Of a stretch of 64,000 nucleotides of DNA, positions 35,426 to 43,167 are shown in pieces. Each line of letters opens with the position of its first letter. Within the stretch, counting starts at the first letter, position 1. This stretch comes from Pandoraea sp. PE-S2T-3 (GTDB taxonomy: Bacteria > Pseudomonadota > Gammaproteobacteria > Burkholderiales > Burkholderiaceae), in contig NZ_NGUQ01000035.1 in the NCBI RefSeq assembly GCF_002179965.1, forward strand, positions 372,001-436,000. Direction: 5' to 3'. The notes beneath the pieces were generated by a model. That model did not search any database, was not told where the DNA came from, and was given only the letters and a program-made list of their open reading frames with translations. A program made the translations under genes and the position numbers.

Positions 35426-36409
35426 TCACCGTCTCGAAAGTCGTTGTGGCGGCTCCCGTGTTATGCGTATCTCGCCTAACCGTCCGTTTTGCGCGTAATG
35501 GACCTCACATTGGAGGCGGTAATCCGAGAAGAATTCATCAAACGCGTCGTGCAACTTGCGAGCCCACGGAAGTCTTTCTGCGTCGGGAGCGAAGAATCGT
35601 CGAATTGCCTCCGGATCCTCACGAAGATGAAACGTCTTGTTTCGGAGCTCTCTAAGCGGATGTCGATGCTGCTTTATCATTTTCCCCAGGGCATCGCTCT
35701 TTGGTAGTAATTCCTTAAATTCTGCTGGACGACCATTCTGAAGGAGAAGATGCATTCCAAGCTCTTCGAAGCCTTCGCATGTCACGGCAAGAAATCCCAG
35801 CCAGGAAGACATATAGATTCGCAGATCAACGAACTTTCGGTGACTCAGCGAATTTTGCTTATCCCATTTCCGTTGCAAATTATCGTAGTTCTCGAGCATT
35901 ACTTCGGCAGCCTGGAAATAATGACTGTGCAGTACAAGCACGATATCGAGATTGCGAGGAGGTAGGTTATCCCCCGGCAACCGGCTGTCGATGTCGACAG
36001 CTAGTACTCGCGGACGATTCGCGACGTAATAGATATGTCCCGCGTAAACCAAATGCCCCTCGGAGACTGCTGTATCAAAGCACACCTCCAGAGCCTCCAC
36101 GCTCTCAAAACCGTATGCAGAGAGTTCTTCGCCAGCAAAACGAGACAAGCGCCACAGGTCGAACCCGTTTATCTCTCCCAAACGCCCGAAATCAAAATCG
36201 ATCTCTCCATCCGGGAGATAGACCGTGCATCCTGCGCCGTGCTTCAAGTACTTAATGTCACCGTCAAGCATGCCCTTTGGTTGAATATCGTTGTCAATCC
36301 ATTGCAGAATTGAACCTGGCATGCGAATGCCAGATCGGTGCATACATACCAGTGCCTTGTGGACTCTCAACTGGTAATCACGAATCAAGTTAGTTAGCTC
36401 GTTTTTCAT
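35426..36409 (-). CDS. Unrecognised island protein with a HEPN-like RNase motif
   Basis: 327-residue protein, not matched to a named family with confidence. The N-terminal half (residues 50-135) has HGAGCTVYLPDGEIDFDFG and reminds me of DUF6896-like proteins. A middle linker with charged helices runs to about 195. The C-terminal part (residues 200-300) is helical and contains LRELRNKTFHLRED, with R256-x4-H261, the catalytic motif of HEPN RNases, often with Asn after Arg as here. It lies beside an R-M pair on an island and points the opposite way, 75 bp away. ATG 36409 is preferred; the frame opens further to a TTG at 36454. A defence or toxin role is an inference. Confidence 0.7.
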   Translation of the reverse strand: MKNELTNLIRDYQLRVHKALVCMHRSGIRMPGSILQWIDNDIQPKGMLDGDIKYLKHGAGCTVYLPDGEIDFDFGRLGEINGFDLWRLSRFAGEELSAYGFESVEALEVCFDTAVSEGHLVYAGHIYYVANRPRVLAVDIDSRLPGDNLPPRNLDIVLVLHSHYFQAAEVMLENYDNLQRKWDKQNSLSHRKFVDLRIYMSSWLGFLAVTCEGFEELGMHLLLQNGRPAEFKELLPKSDALGKMIKQHRHPLRELRNKTFHLREDPEAIRRFFAPDAERLPWARKLHDAFDEFFSDYRLQCEVHYAQNGRLGEIRITREPPQRLSRR

Positions 36410-36630
36410 GGATCTATCAGTCCCATACCGTCGTCGACCACGATCATCCGTCAAGACGTTGCGGCTACGGAGAATTGCAGCTTCGACCCACTCTGATTAC
36501 AGAAAATAATCACGAAGGATCTGATTTATTCCAAAAATACACGGCATCCAAACATGTTTCAACGCGAGCTGTAAACATCCGGATCTTGGATAATAGAGAG
36601 ATGGGACGGCACGCGCTTCGCTAACGCAGG
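36410..36630. other. Short gene-free stretch in the island
   Basis: AT-richer than the chromosome around it. It should contain the promoter of the leftward HEPN-like gene. No ORF, RNA or clear repeat is supported here. Confidence 0.5.
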
Positions 36631-36764
36631 CTAGTCATTGGCGCATCCACTCCTCTTGAACGGAAGCAATTTCTCTTTCTCAGCGAGGTCTTCGGGCGGA
36701 AGGTTCGTGTAACGTTTCGAATGTTGCCAGTCCTTATGACCTGCAACACCAGCGACTGGGCTGC
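36631..36764 (-). pseudogene. C-terminal fragment of the island tyrosine recombinase
   Basis: The minus strand reads VAGVAGHKDWQHSKRYTNLP followed by EDLAEKEKLLPFKRSG and a stop. The His, Trp and Arg-Tyr pattern is the C-terminal end of a phage-type integrase, with the catalytic tyrosine in KRYTNL. It is cut from its N-terminal part by the IS element, and the central catalytic region with the Arg and His-x-x-Arg residues is absent from both fragments. Confidence 0.8.
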
Positions 36765-37988
36765 TGCCGGTTTCATGGACACCAAGTTGAGGTGGACAAT
36801 GTAACCGGAGGTGGTAAACGAACAGCAGAAGGCAGTTCAGCAGGGAATTTAAAGTCGAGGCTGTAAAGCTGGTCAAGGATCGCGGTGTGTCAGTTGCGCA
36901 GGCGGCTCGGGACCTCAATGTGCATGAGAACGTGTTGCGTATGTGGGTGCGAGAAAACACAGTAGCCCCCCCCACACCAAGCGTTTCCTGGCCACGGTGT
37001 GATGAAGTCAGAGCAAGCCGAGATTGAACGGTTGAGAAAGGAAGTGGCGAAGCTCCGCATGGAGCGCAACCAACTATAAAAAGCCGCAGCCTTCTTCGCC
37101 AAGGAGTCGATGTGGAGTTCGGCTTCATGGCGAAACATCGAGGTATCTGGCCGGTGAATCTGATGTTTGATGCGCTCGGTGTCTCGCGTAGTGGCTTCTA
37201 CGCGTGGCTATCCCGGCCACCCAGCCAACGCAATCAAGACGACAAAGTTCTTGGCGAGCAGGTTCGGCAAAGCTTCATGGCCAGCGACAGAACCTATGGC
37301 GCTCGCCGCGTCTGGCGAGACCTGCTAGCTCTCGGTTTTCGCTGCGGTCAGCACAGAGTTACGACTCTTACAGTTCCGGGGCCTGGGGGACCGACCCCGA
37401 CGTCGTGGGCTACCGAAGGATGTCGGTGCACGCAGCGCGATCGCCGGTAACGTGCTCGATCGCCAGTTCCGTGCGGATGGCCCTGACCAGAAATGGGTGG
37501 CCGATTTCACCTATATTTGGACGGCCAAAGGCTGGTTATACGTCGCTGTCGTTCTCGATCTGTATTCTCGGCGCGTCGTCGGCTGGTCGATGCAGAGCAG
37601 CATGGCTTCGCAATTGGTTGCCGACGCATTGATGATGGCCGTCTGGCGACGAGGACGGCCCAAAGAACTACTGCATCACTCCGACCAGGGCAGCTAATAC
37701 ACCAGCGAACACTTCCAGCGCCTGCTGGCTGAACAGGACATTACATGCAGCATGAGTCGGGCTGGTGAAGTCTGGGACAACTCGGCGATGGAAAGCTTCT
37801 TTGGCACTCTGAAACCCGAGCGCAATGCACGCAAGGTTATCGTACGCGGGAAGAAGCTCGCTCAGACGTGTTCTTCTACATCGGACGCTTCTACAATCCG
37901 ACTCGCAGACATTCGACGATGGGGTACGTCAGCCCCGTTGAATTTGAGCAAGCTCGCAAAGCTTAACTTAGTGTCCACATAACCGGCA
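36765..37988 (+). mobile_element. IS3-family insertion sequence, inactivated
   Basis: 1224-bp element with imperfect terminal inverted repeats of about 25 bp (TGCCGGTTTCATGGACACC on the left; the complement of the right end reads TGCCGGTTATGTGGACACT). It is flanked by a 5-bp direct repeat GCTGC (36760-36764 and 37989-37993). OrfA has the helix-turn-helix AARDLNVHENVLRMW, then a frameshift at a C8 run (about 36968) and a TAA before KAAAFFAKESM. OrfB has the DDE integrase core (KWVADFTYIWTAKGW, LDLYSRRVVGWS, NSAMESFFGTLK) with a frameshift near 37360, an in-frame TAA at about 37695 and another shift near 37850. It cannot make its own transposase. Confidence 0.88.
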
Positions 37989-38289
37989 GCTGCTCAATAG
38001 GTGTCCCGCTAAAGTGCTCCGACAGATACTTCAGCGTGTATTCCTCGGTGGACTTGGCCCGCACCGGCCGACCAGACTCCTCCCGCAGCTTCCGGTAGTG
38101 GTTGATGATCGCCGGCACCAGCGTCTTGACCGACACTTTGTCGATGTTCTTGCCGTCGTCAATAGCAACCTCGATTTCGCGTGCCCACGCAGTCGCCTGC
38201 GCCTTTGTGCGAAACGTTTTTGCTATACTCTTGCCCTCGCGTCGGACTTGAGCGCGCCAGCGCTCTTCTACCTGCAGAATGGATGCCAT
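37989..38289 (-). pseudogene. N-terminal fragment of the island tyrosine recombinase
   Basis: Starting at the ATG at 38289 the frame reads MASILQVEERWRAQVRREGK, then FRTKAQATAWAREIEVAIDD, the AP2-like arm-binding region, and the SAM-like core-binding domain (VPAIINHYRKLREESGRP) up to PIEQLP, where the IS element begins. About 100 residues remain of a protein normally near 350-400. It is next to tRNA-Arg and read away from it, the usual position of an island integrase. TAGCAAAATTGTAGCAA just upstream may be an arm or promoter element. Confidence 0.82.
38215..38241 (+). repeat. Right copy of the 27-bp island boundary repeat
   Basis: CGTTTTTGCTATACTCTTGC followed by CCTCGCG, matching 32576-32602 at 23 of 27 bases in the same orientation. 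Here it lies inside the integrase fragment's coding frame (GKSIAKTF on the other strand). Confidence 0.6.
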
Positions 38290-38456
38290 TGTCGTCTCCG
38301 TGCTGTAGCAAAATTGTAGCAACGAAGACGTGAGACAGTAGGTTGCCGGGTGATTCGGAGTGACACGTTAGGGGTGTTGCAATCGACTGAAAAGCCTTGC
38401 CAAATAAGGCGCCGCCCTTGTACTCAAGGGCGTCACGCTACTGGATAGAATCCATT

Positions 38457-38482
38457 CCCTCCCTGTAGTTCAATGGATAGAA
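38457..38482 (+). repeat. Right copy of the tRNA-Arg 5'-half repeat (attachment site candidate)
   Basis: The first 24 bases of tRNA-Arg plus two upstream bases match 32636-32661 at 22 of 26 positions. The island therefore appears to have joined at the 5' half of the tRNA gene, with the intact tRNA at the right end. Confidence 0.6.
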
Positions 38483-38533
38483 CGAGTGCCTCCTAAGCGC
38501 TAGATACAGGTTCGATTCCTGTCGGGGGGACCA
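38459..38533 (+). tRNA. tRNA-Arg (CCU anticodon)
   Basis: 75 bases with encoded CCA. The D arm is GTTC-AATGGATA-GAAC, the anticodon arm AGTGC-CTCCTAA-GCGCT with anticodon CCT at 38492-38494, and the T arm ACAGG-TTCGATT-CCTGT. The acceptor stem CTCCCTG pairs with CGGGGGG using two G-U pairs. It forms the right boundary of the island. Confidence 0.95.
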
Positions 38534-38537
38534 AGGA

Positions 38538-38912
38538 CTAGTTGGTCAACGTCCGATACGCCTGCGTTTTCGGCGTTCCCGCATCGACGGGCTCGGCGCA
38601 CCCGGCCATTTCGGGGCGCGCACAGCGCCCCGTCCCGCACGCTTCCTGATAGCTGACGCTCTTCGCACTCAGATCCGGGCCCTCCAGCACGTAAGCGCCC
38701 TTGTCAGTCCACGCGCCTGCACGCATCTTGTCACTGCCCCACAGCAGACACGTCCCCGTCTTGCCATTCTCCGTGCACGGCCACGCCGTAATGATCGCCG
38801 AACGACCGTTACAGATACCTCCCGCAGCATAGGCCGGCGCCGCACCGAAAACCATCGTCAGAACACCTGCCATGCCCGCCAATGCGATCGTGCCATTCAT
38901 GCTTGCTGCCAT
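38538..38912 (-). CDS. Small secreted cysteine-containing protein, unknown function
   Basis: 124-residue protein with a Sec signal peptide (MNGTIALAGMAGVLTMVFGAAPAYAAGG). The mature part has seven cysteines (ICNGRS, AWPCTE, TGTCLLWG, EACGTGRCARPEMAGC), suggesting disulfides in the periplasm or outside the cell. The ATG at 38912 is preceded by GGAG; the longer frame to 38981 has no support. It starts 5 bp after the tRNA on the opposite strand. I do not recognise the family. Confidence 0.7.
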   Translation of the reverse strand: MAASMNGTIALAGMAGVLTMVFGAAPAYAAGGICNGRSAIITAWPCTENGKTGTCLLWGSDKMRAGAWTDKGAYVLEGPDLSAKSVSYQEACGTGRCARPEMAGCAEPVDAGTPKTQAYRTLTN

Positions 38913-39429
38913 TGCGTCGCTCTCCTGATTACAGTTTTTACCAATAACCCCCGGAGGACTTGGGTGCGCTTTGATCCGCACTCCTTTGACTTCATCGCAA
39001 CCTTAATGGCCGTCTAACCGCACTTGCCGGACAACCTCATCCCTATGTGCATCGCCGTAATAATAACGTCACATAGACGGCTCGCAAACCCCCGCCGCCA
39101 TTGACGTTGCCGGATGATAGTTAATATATATATGGATAACCCTTAATCCTTTCCTAATACGCAGGGAATCCGTGCCCTAATCCATTCGTAATCCCCATGA
39201 TTTTTGATAGGATTGCCACCCATTTCCGACGTGCTAGCATGCGGCGCGGGATGTTCTTACGGAGCATTTCAGCGTAGGAGTCCTACCGTAGATCGCCTAT
39301 TAATCCCGATCTCCCCCGCTTTAGGACTCCTGGCATGCGGCAGCGACACCGACTCGGCCGACTCGACGCCTTCATCGACACCGGCAACGCTGCCCATCTT
39401 CCAGAACAACATTCTAAAGAACTAGGAAA
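38913..39429. other. Long intergenic region with an inverted repeat
   Basis: 517 bp without a supported gene and more AT-rich than its surroundings (for example TTAATATATATATGG near 39120). It contains a 10-bp perfect inverted repeat AGGAGTCCTA / TAGGACTCCT at 39276-39285 and 39322-39331, the left copy itself nearly palindromic (TAGGAGTCCTA). Promoters for the divergent secreted-protein and CsgG-like genes should lie here. Confidence 0.55.
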
Positions 39430-40305
39430 ATGGCACACCAACTCGTAAAAGTCACCGCCCTGCTTCTCGCAGCAGGCATCACGGCGGGTTGCTCCACCAT
39501 GAACATGGGCAGCAGCAGCGCAAAGACGGCTGCCACTGGCTCGGCTGGCGGTGCGAACTCGGAAAACGCCAATCAGCAGCTCGAAAAGTGCGATCGCCCG
39601 CTCGGCACGATCGCCGTCATCGAAGACACCACCGCCCCGTGGTACGGCGTGCTGACCGGTCAATACAAGCTGGGCTCCACGGTGCCCGTGCTCAAGCTCC
39701 TGGTGCAACAGTCGAACTGCTTCGTCGTGGTCGATCGCGGCCGTGGCATGAATACCATCATGGGCGAGCGCGCGCTTCAGGATTCGGGCGAACTGCGTAA
39801 CAAGTCGAACTTCGGCAAGGGCAAGATGGTCGCCGCCGACTACGCGATCAGCCCGTCGATCACGTTCACCAACAACAACGCCGGCGGTGCCGGTGCCAGC
39901 GTAGCCGGCCTGCTGCCGGGCGGTATCGGCGCAGCCATCGGCGCGCTCGCCGGCAGCATGAACTCGAAGGAAGCCAGCACGCTGCTGACCGTCATCGACA
40001 ACCGCTCCAGCGTGCAGATCGCCGCCGCAGAAGGCAGCGCCAGCAGCATGGACTTCGGCGCGCTGGGCCGCATCATCGGCAGCTCGGCCGGCGGTTCGCT
40101 GGGCGGCTATTCGAATACGGCAGAGGGCAAGGTCATCGTCGCTGCATTCACTGACTCGTACAACAACGTCGTGCGCGCCGTGAAGAACTACAAGCAACAG
40201 AACGTTGCCGGTGGCCTCGGCACGGGCGGTCAGCTGACCGTTCAGGACGACGATGCACCCGCACCGAAGAAAGTCGTGAAAAAGAAGAAGACGGCCTCAC
40301 AGTAA
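39430..40305 (+). CDS. CsgG/HfaB-like outer-membrane lipoprotein
   Basis: 291-residue lipoprotein; the signal peptide ends in the lipobox ITAGC at Cys21. The region PLGTIAVIEDTTAPWYGVLT to KLLVQQSNCFVVVDRGRGMN resembles the CsgG-type domain, in which family members form periplasm-facing export pores or envelope scaffolds. A glycine-rich segment (GLLPGGIGAAIGALAGSM) could be a membrane-inserting hairpin. The C-terminus is Lys-rich (KKVVKKKKTASQ). There is no csgA/csgE-like partner beside it, so amyloid export is not implied. AGGA lies very close to the ATG. Confidence 0.8.
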   Translation: MAHQLVKVTALLLAAGITAGCSTMNMGSSSAKTAATGSAGGANSENANQQLEKCDRPLGTIAVIEDTTAPWYGVLTGQYKLGSTVPVLKLLVQQSNCFVVVDRGRGMNTIMGERALQDSGELRNKSNFGKGKMVAADYAISPSITFTNNNAGGAGASVAGLLPGGIGAAIGALAGSMNSKEASTLLTVIDNRSSVQIAAAEGSASSMDFGALGRIIGSSAGGSLGGYSNTAEGKVIVAAFTDSYNNVVRAVKNYKQQNVAGGLGTGGQLTVQDDDAPAPKKVVKKKKTASQ

Positions 40306-40348
40306 TTTCAGCCGCCCGCTAACCGCTGCGTTGGCAGCGGGCACTGAA

Positions 40349-40382
40349 CGCCGGATGACGTCTTGAATGACGCCATCCGGCG
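40349..40382 (+). terminator. Long hairpin after the CsgG-like gene
   Basis: The arms CGCCGGATGACGTC and GACGCCATCCGGCG (one A-C mismatch) enclose TTGAAT and are followed by ACAAATATTTTG. A second shorter stem GCCCGCT / AGCGGGC is just upstream at about 40314-40342. Probably transcription termination, though the T-run is delayed. Confidence 0.5.
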
Positions 40383-40577
40383 ACAAATATTTTGCCCGCC
40401 GGCAAACGAAACCGGCCGAGCGGCAAAAGCCGGGCACCGCGACCGGCTACCCCCTCCCCTATCATTTCTCACGAGCCTGCCAACCCCTGCGCAGGCGCAC
40501 GTCGCCGCCCTCGGCCCCTATCGGACGCCCGGCGCGGTCTCTTCGCCGGATTGCCCATTCTCGACGCCGGGATTCGC

Positions 40578-41663
40578 ATGACGAAGCCTTCTTCACGCAC
40601 GCCTACGCCCTGCCCGCCAGCCTCGGGCGACACCTCGCTCCCTGACACCACCGACGCTATCGCCCAGGCCTGGGCACAAGTCGGCGCGGCATTGAGTCCG
40701 CACCCCGATTGCCCCTTACCGACGTGGGCTGGGGGCGGCGACACGTTGCATCAGCACCTGATCGTGATCGGCAGCGGGCACGAAGGCGACATCGTGGGTC
40801 AACTGCGTCATCTGGAGACCGTCGCGGCACGATTCGGCAAAGTGGGATTCGTTGGCCCCGCCAACGTGCGGCGACTCGTGGAATGGTCGCTGGGAGATCG
40901 CGTGGTTGTACTCTCGCGCATGCCGCGCGACGTCTCCGACTGGGATCTTCGCTGTGCGCTTGGCGCGCTGGCCAAAACCCTTGGCCCGCACGCGGCCGCC
41001 GCGCATGCCGGCATGCCCCATCTGCGTGTCGCCGCCACATCCGCACGTCATTGGCGCGATCGGTTGGCCGCGTCAGCACAACACGGGCTTTGCGTAGGGA
41101 TTGCGTGGCCGGGCATCACCGCTGGTGGTCAACGTCCGGGCACAGGCGCCCCGCCAGAGACCATGGCGTCTCGTGGCCACTCGCTCGCCAACGCCCCCAT
41201 CGCAGACCGGTCAGCGGAACTCGCCGGACTAGCGCGACTGACCGCGCTAACGCCACTGATTCCACTACTCGCGGTGCCCGGCGTTTCGTGGGTGCCGCTT
41301 GGCAGCCACGGCCACACGGCCACCGATGCGACGCCCCCTTCACGTGTCGACTGGATCGACTGGCGGACCGACTGCGACGACCTCGCCGACGAGGCTGCCC
41401 TCATCGACAATCTGGATCTCGTGATTTCTCTGGATATTGCCCGCACCCACCTCGCCGGGGGGCTGGGCGTGCCGGTCTGGCACGTGGATACGTCGACGCA
41501 GCCCGCTGTCGCTGGTTACGCACAGATGCGACTGTTCGGTGCTGCATTGTCAGGGAACGTGGGGAACGCGCGGAGCGGCGGAAACGACTGGCGCGGTGCG
41601 GTCGAGGCGGCGGCGCAAGCATTGCACTCACTCTCCGCCGAATTTCAGGGCTGGACCCGCTGA
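40578..41663 (+). CDS. Glycosyltransferase-like protein (divergent heptosyltransferase/TPR-GT type)
   Basis: 361-residue protein. The C-terminal block CDDLADEAALIDNLDLVISL followed by DIARTHLAGGLGVPVWHVDTS resembles the sugar-nucleotide binding end of GT9-type and TPR-linked glycosyltransferases, where DFADTAALI-LDLVI-DT-AHLAG-LG-PVW is usual. Here Ile-Ala-Arg replaces Thr-Ser-Val, and GLCVGIAWPG starts the second Rossmann half. The ATG at 40578 has no good ribosome binding site and the frame is open upstream to 40392, so the start is uncertain. Function in surface glycosylation is an inference. Confidence 0.6.
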   Translation: MTKPSSRTPTPCPPASGDTSLPDTTDAIAQAWAQVGAALSPHPDCPLPTWAGGGDTLHQHLIVIGSGHEGDIVGQLRHLETVAARFGKVGFVGPANVRRLVEWSLGDRVVVLSRMPRDVSDWDLRCALGALAKTLGPHAAAAHAGMPHLRVAATSARHWRDRLAASAQHGLCVGIAWPGITAGGQRPGTGAPPETMASRGHSLANAPIADRSAELAGLARLTALTPLIPLLAVPGVSWVPLGSHGHTATDATPPSRVDWIDWRTDCDDLADEAALIDNLDLVISLDIARTHLAGGLGVPVWHVDTSTQPAVAGYAQMRLFGAALSGNVGNARSGGNDWRGAVEAAAQALHSLSAEFQGWTR

Positions 41664-41735
41664 TCAGGCAAACCACCAGCGGTTTGCCGTCACGTGGTGC
41701 GGGGCAAACCGCTCGGAAAACAAGCCACCCGCTGC

Positions 41736-42209
41736 TTAGGCCGCCCAGCGATCGCCGACCTGCGCCGTCTTTACCCACGCCATGAAGGCGGTGGCTTCCG
41801 GCGTGTCTGCGGGCGCTGACCAGCGTGCATAGTCGGCTTCGACAAACGGACGATACGGGCCATGCTTCGCTTCGAAGATGACAGCGCCCGGGTCGAGCGA
41901 GAGCACCGTGTGATGCACATTGATCGGTGACTCGATGACCAGCGTGTCTTCACCGAGCACTTTGCGATCCGTCACCACGCCGGCCTCGTCGAACGTCAAC
42001 ACGACGAAACGGCCACGCAACGCCGTCAGCAATTCCCAAGTATGGCGGTGCAGGTGCGGGCGAATATAGGTCGCCGGCTCCATCGCAATCGCCAGACGTT
42101 GAATGGGGTCGTCGAGCGCGTCGTGCAGATTCTGGTTCATGCGCAGACGCGGCGACTGCTCGGCCTGCTGGGTGAGCGCGTCGAGCGCTTCAGTGGTCAA
42201 CGTTTTCAT
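41736..42209 (-). CDS. WbuC-family cupin metalloprotein
   Basis: 157-residue single-cupin protein like WbuC, often found with O-antigen or LPS genes. Metal-site residues appear in IRPHLHRHTWELLTALRG and INVHHTVLSLDPG, with AKHGPYRPF and DYARWSAP towards the end. The ATG at 42209 begins the conserved region; no clear ribosome binding site precedes it. The open frame upstream consists of translated 15-bp repeats and is rejected. The preceding convergent gene looks like a glycosyltransferase, consistent with a surface-polysaccharide link. Confidence 0.8.
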   Translation of the reverse strand: MKTLTTEALDALTQQAEQSPRLRMNQNLHDALDDPIQRLAIAMEPATYIRPHLHRHTWELLTALRGRFVVLTFDEAGVVTDRKVLGEDTLVIESPINVHHTVLSLDPGAVIFEAKHGPYRPFVEADYARWSAPADTPEATAFMAWVKTAQVGDRWAA

Positions 42210-42253
42210 ATTGGAATCGTGGGGAATATCGCGCCCGAGGAATGAGCCGAGGC

Positions 42254-42313
42254 GCTGAAAGTCAGAGTGCTGAAAGTCAGAGCGCTGAAAGACAAGGCGC
42301 GGAAGTCCAGAGT
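42254..42313. repeat. Four 15-bp tandem repeats upstream of the WbuC-like gene
   Basis: Copies GCTGAAAGTCAGAGT (42254), GCTGAAAGTCAGAGC (42269), GCTGAAAGACAAGGC (42284) and GCGGAAGTCCAGAGT (42299) follow one another. They lie 45-105 bp upstream of the cupin start and just before the rpsU terminator. Decay increases towards the rpsU side. Confidence 0.8.
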
Positions 42314-42344
42314 GTAGCAAACCGCCAGACGAGGCCTGCCCATG

Positions 42345-42370
42345 AAAAAACCCGCCTCGCGGCGGGTTTT
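42345..42370 (-). terminator. rpsU terminator
   Basis: The stem AAAACCCGCC / GGCGGGTTTT has a four-base loop. On the minus strand it is followed by further T residues, and it lies 44 bp after the rpsU stop. Confidence 0.88.
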
Positions 42371-42413
42371 CTCGACTTCGCAAACCAATGCGCCGTAACG
42401 GCGCAAGGCATGC

Positions 42414-42626
42414 TTAGTACATCTTCTTCTTCAGGGTCTGGCTGCGCAGACGCTTACGCAGACGGGCCACGGCAGCAGCCTTCTTGCGCTTGCGCTCAGC
42501 CGTCGGCTTTTCGTAAGCCGCACGTGCCTTGACTTCCTTGATCAGGCCCGTGCCATCGATGGCGCGGCGGAAACGACGCAGTGCGACTTCAACGGGTTCA
42601 CCGTCTTTGATAACGATCTTGGTCAT
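42414..42626 (-). CDS. rpsU: 30S ribosomal protein bS21
   Basis: 70-residue bS21: [34 protein letters not shown] and the basic C-terminus. The protein helps initiation by aiding base-pairing of mRNA with the 16S 3' end. The region before the ATG (ACGAGTTATTGC) has only a weak GAG and no proper ribosome binding site. It is a single-gene unit with a strong terminator; dnaG/rpoD are not next to it here. Confidence 0.97.
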   Translation of the reverse strand: MTKIVIKDGEPVEVALRRFRRAIDGTGLIKEVKARAAYEKPTAERKRKKAAAVARLRKRLRSQTLKKKMY

Positions 42627-43167
42627 GCAATAACTCGTATAGTGAATCGGCTCAGAAAGCCGGAATATTAACTACCGCGCAAAGATACCTTTCACCGCCC
42701 TGCCGGAGATTCCTCCTGCCAGGCGCGACGAACGGACTTGCTACGGACTGCACTACACCACATCTGGCGGGACCGCGACTCACCTCCTCGGCGATCTCCC
42801 GATTGGCTTTTAATGTCCGCTCTCGCTACCTGCGCATTGGCGCTGGCCCCGAAGCGTACATCCCGCCTTCCAGACTGGCTGAATGGGTTGACTGATGGCG
42901 AAACTGCGCTCTTCGTTCGTCACTGAGCACAATTCCCCCGCGATGCCCAAGTTTTGGACAAGGTCGGGATTATACACACAAAGCGCGTGAATTGCACACG
43001 ATTTGCGGACCCCATGATGCAAACGGGCTCCACTGACAGTAGCGGAGCCCGTTTGGGCCGGGAAACGCAGGTAAGACGCGGGAAATCAGCACGACACCGC
43101 ACTATTTCCCTATCACCCACGCTCCCGTATCAGACCGGGGCCGTCACCGGCCCTCGACCTTGGGTGC
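42627..43167. other. Intergenic region between rpsU and the second porin
   Basis: 541 bp with no supported gene. An 11-bp perfect stem AAACGGGCTCC / GGAGCCCGTTT with a 12-base loop is at 43021-43054, about 114 bp after the porin stop; it lacks a T-run, so termination is doubtful. The rpsU promoter should be in the right-hand neighbour of 42627, where TATAGTG is near 42639. Confidence 0.55.

Noticed and set aside
37963-38322. Full 119-codon frame of the integrase N-terminus as a gene
   Set aside because: Its last codons are IS sequence and it starts before the conserved ATG; it is a fragment of a broken integrase.
39204-39425. 73-codon frame with a lipobox-like LGLLACG
   Set aside because: It has only a TTG start, no ribosome binding site and no signal-peptide n-region close to the cysteine; it overlaps the inverted repeat region.
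42738-42926. 62-codon frame in the rpsU-porin intergenic region
   Set aside because: No ribosome binding site and no recognisable sequence.
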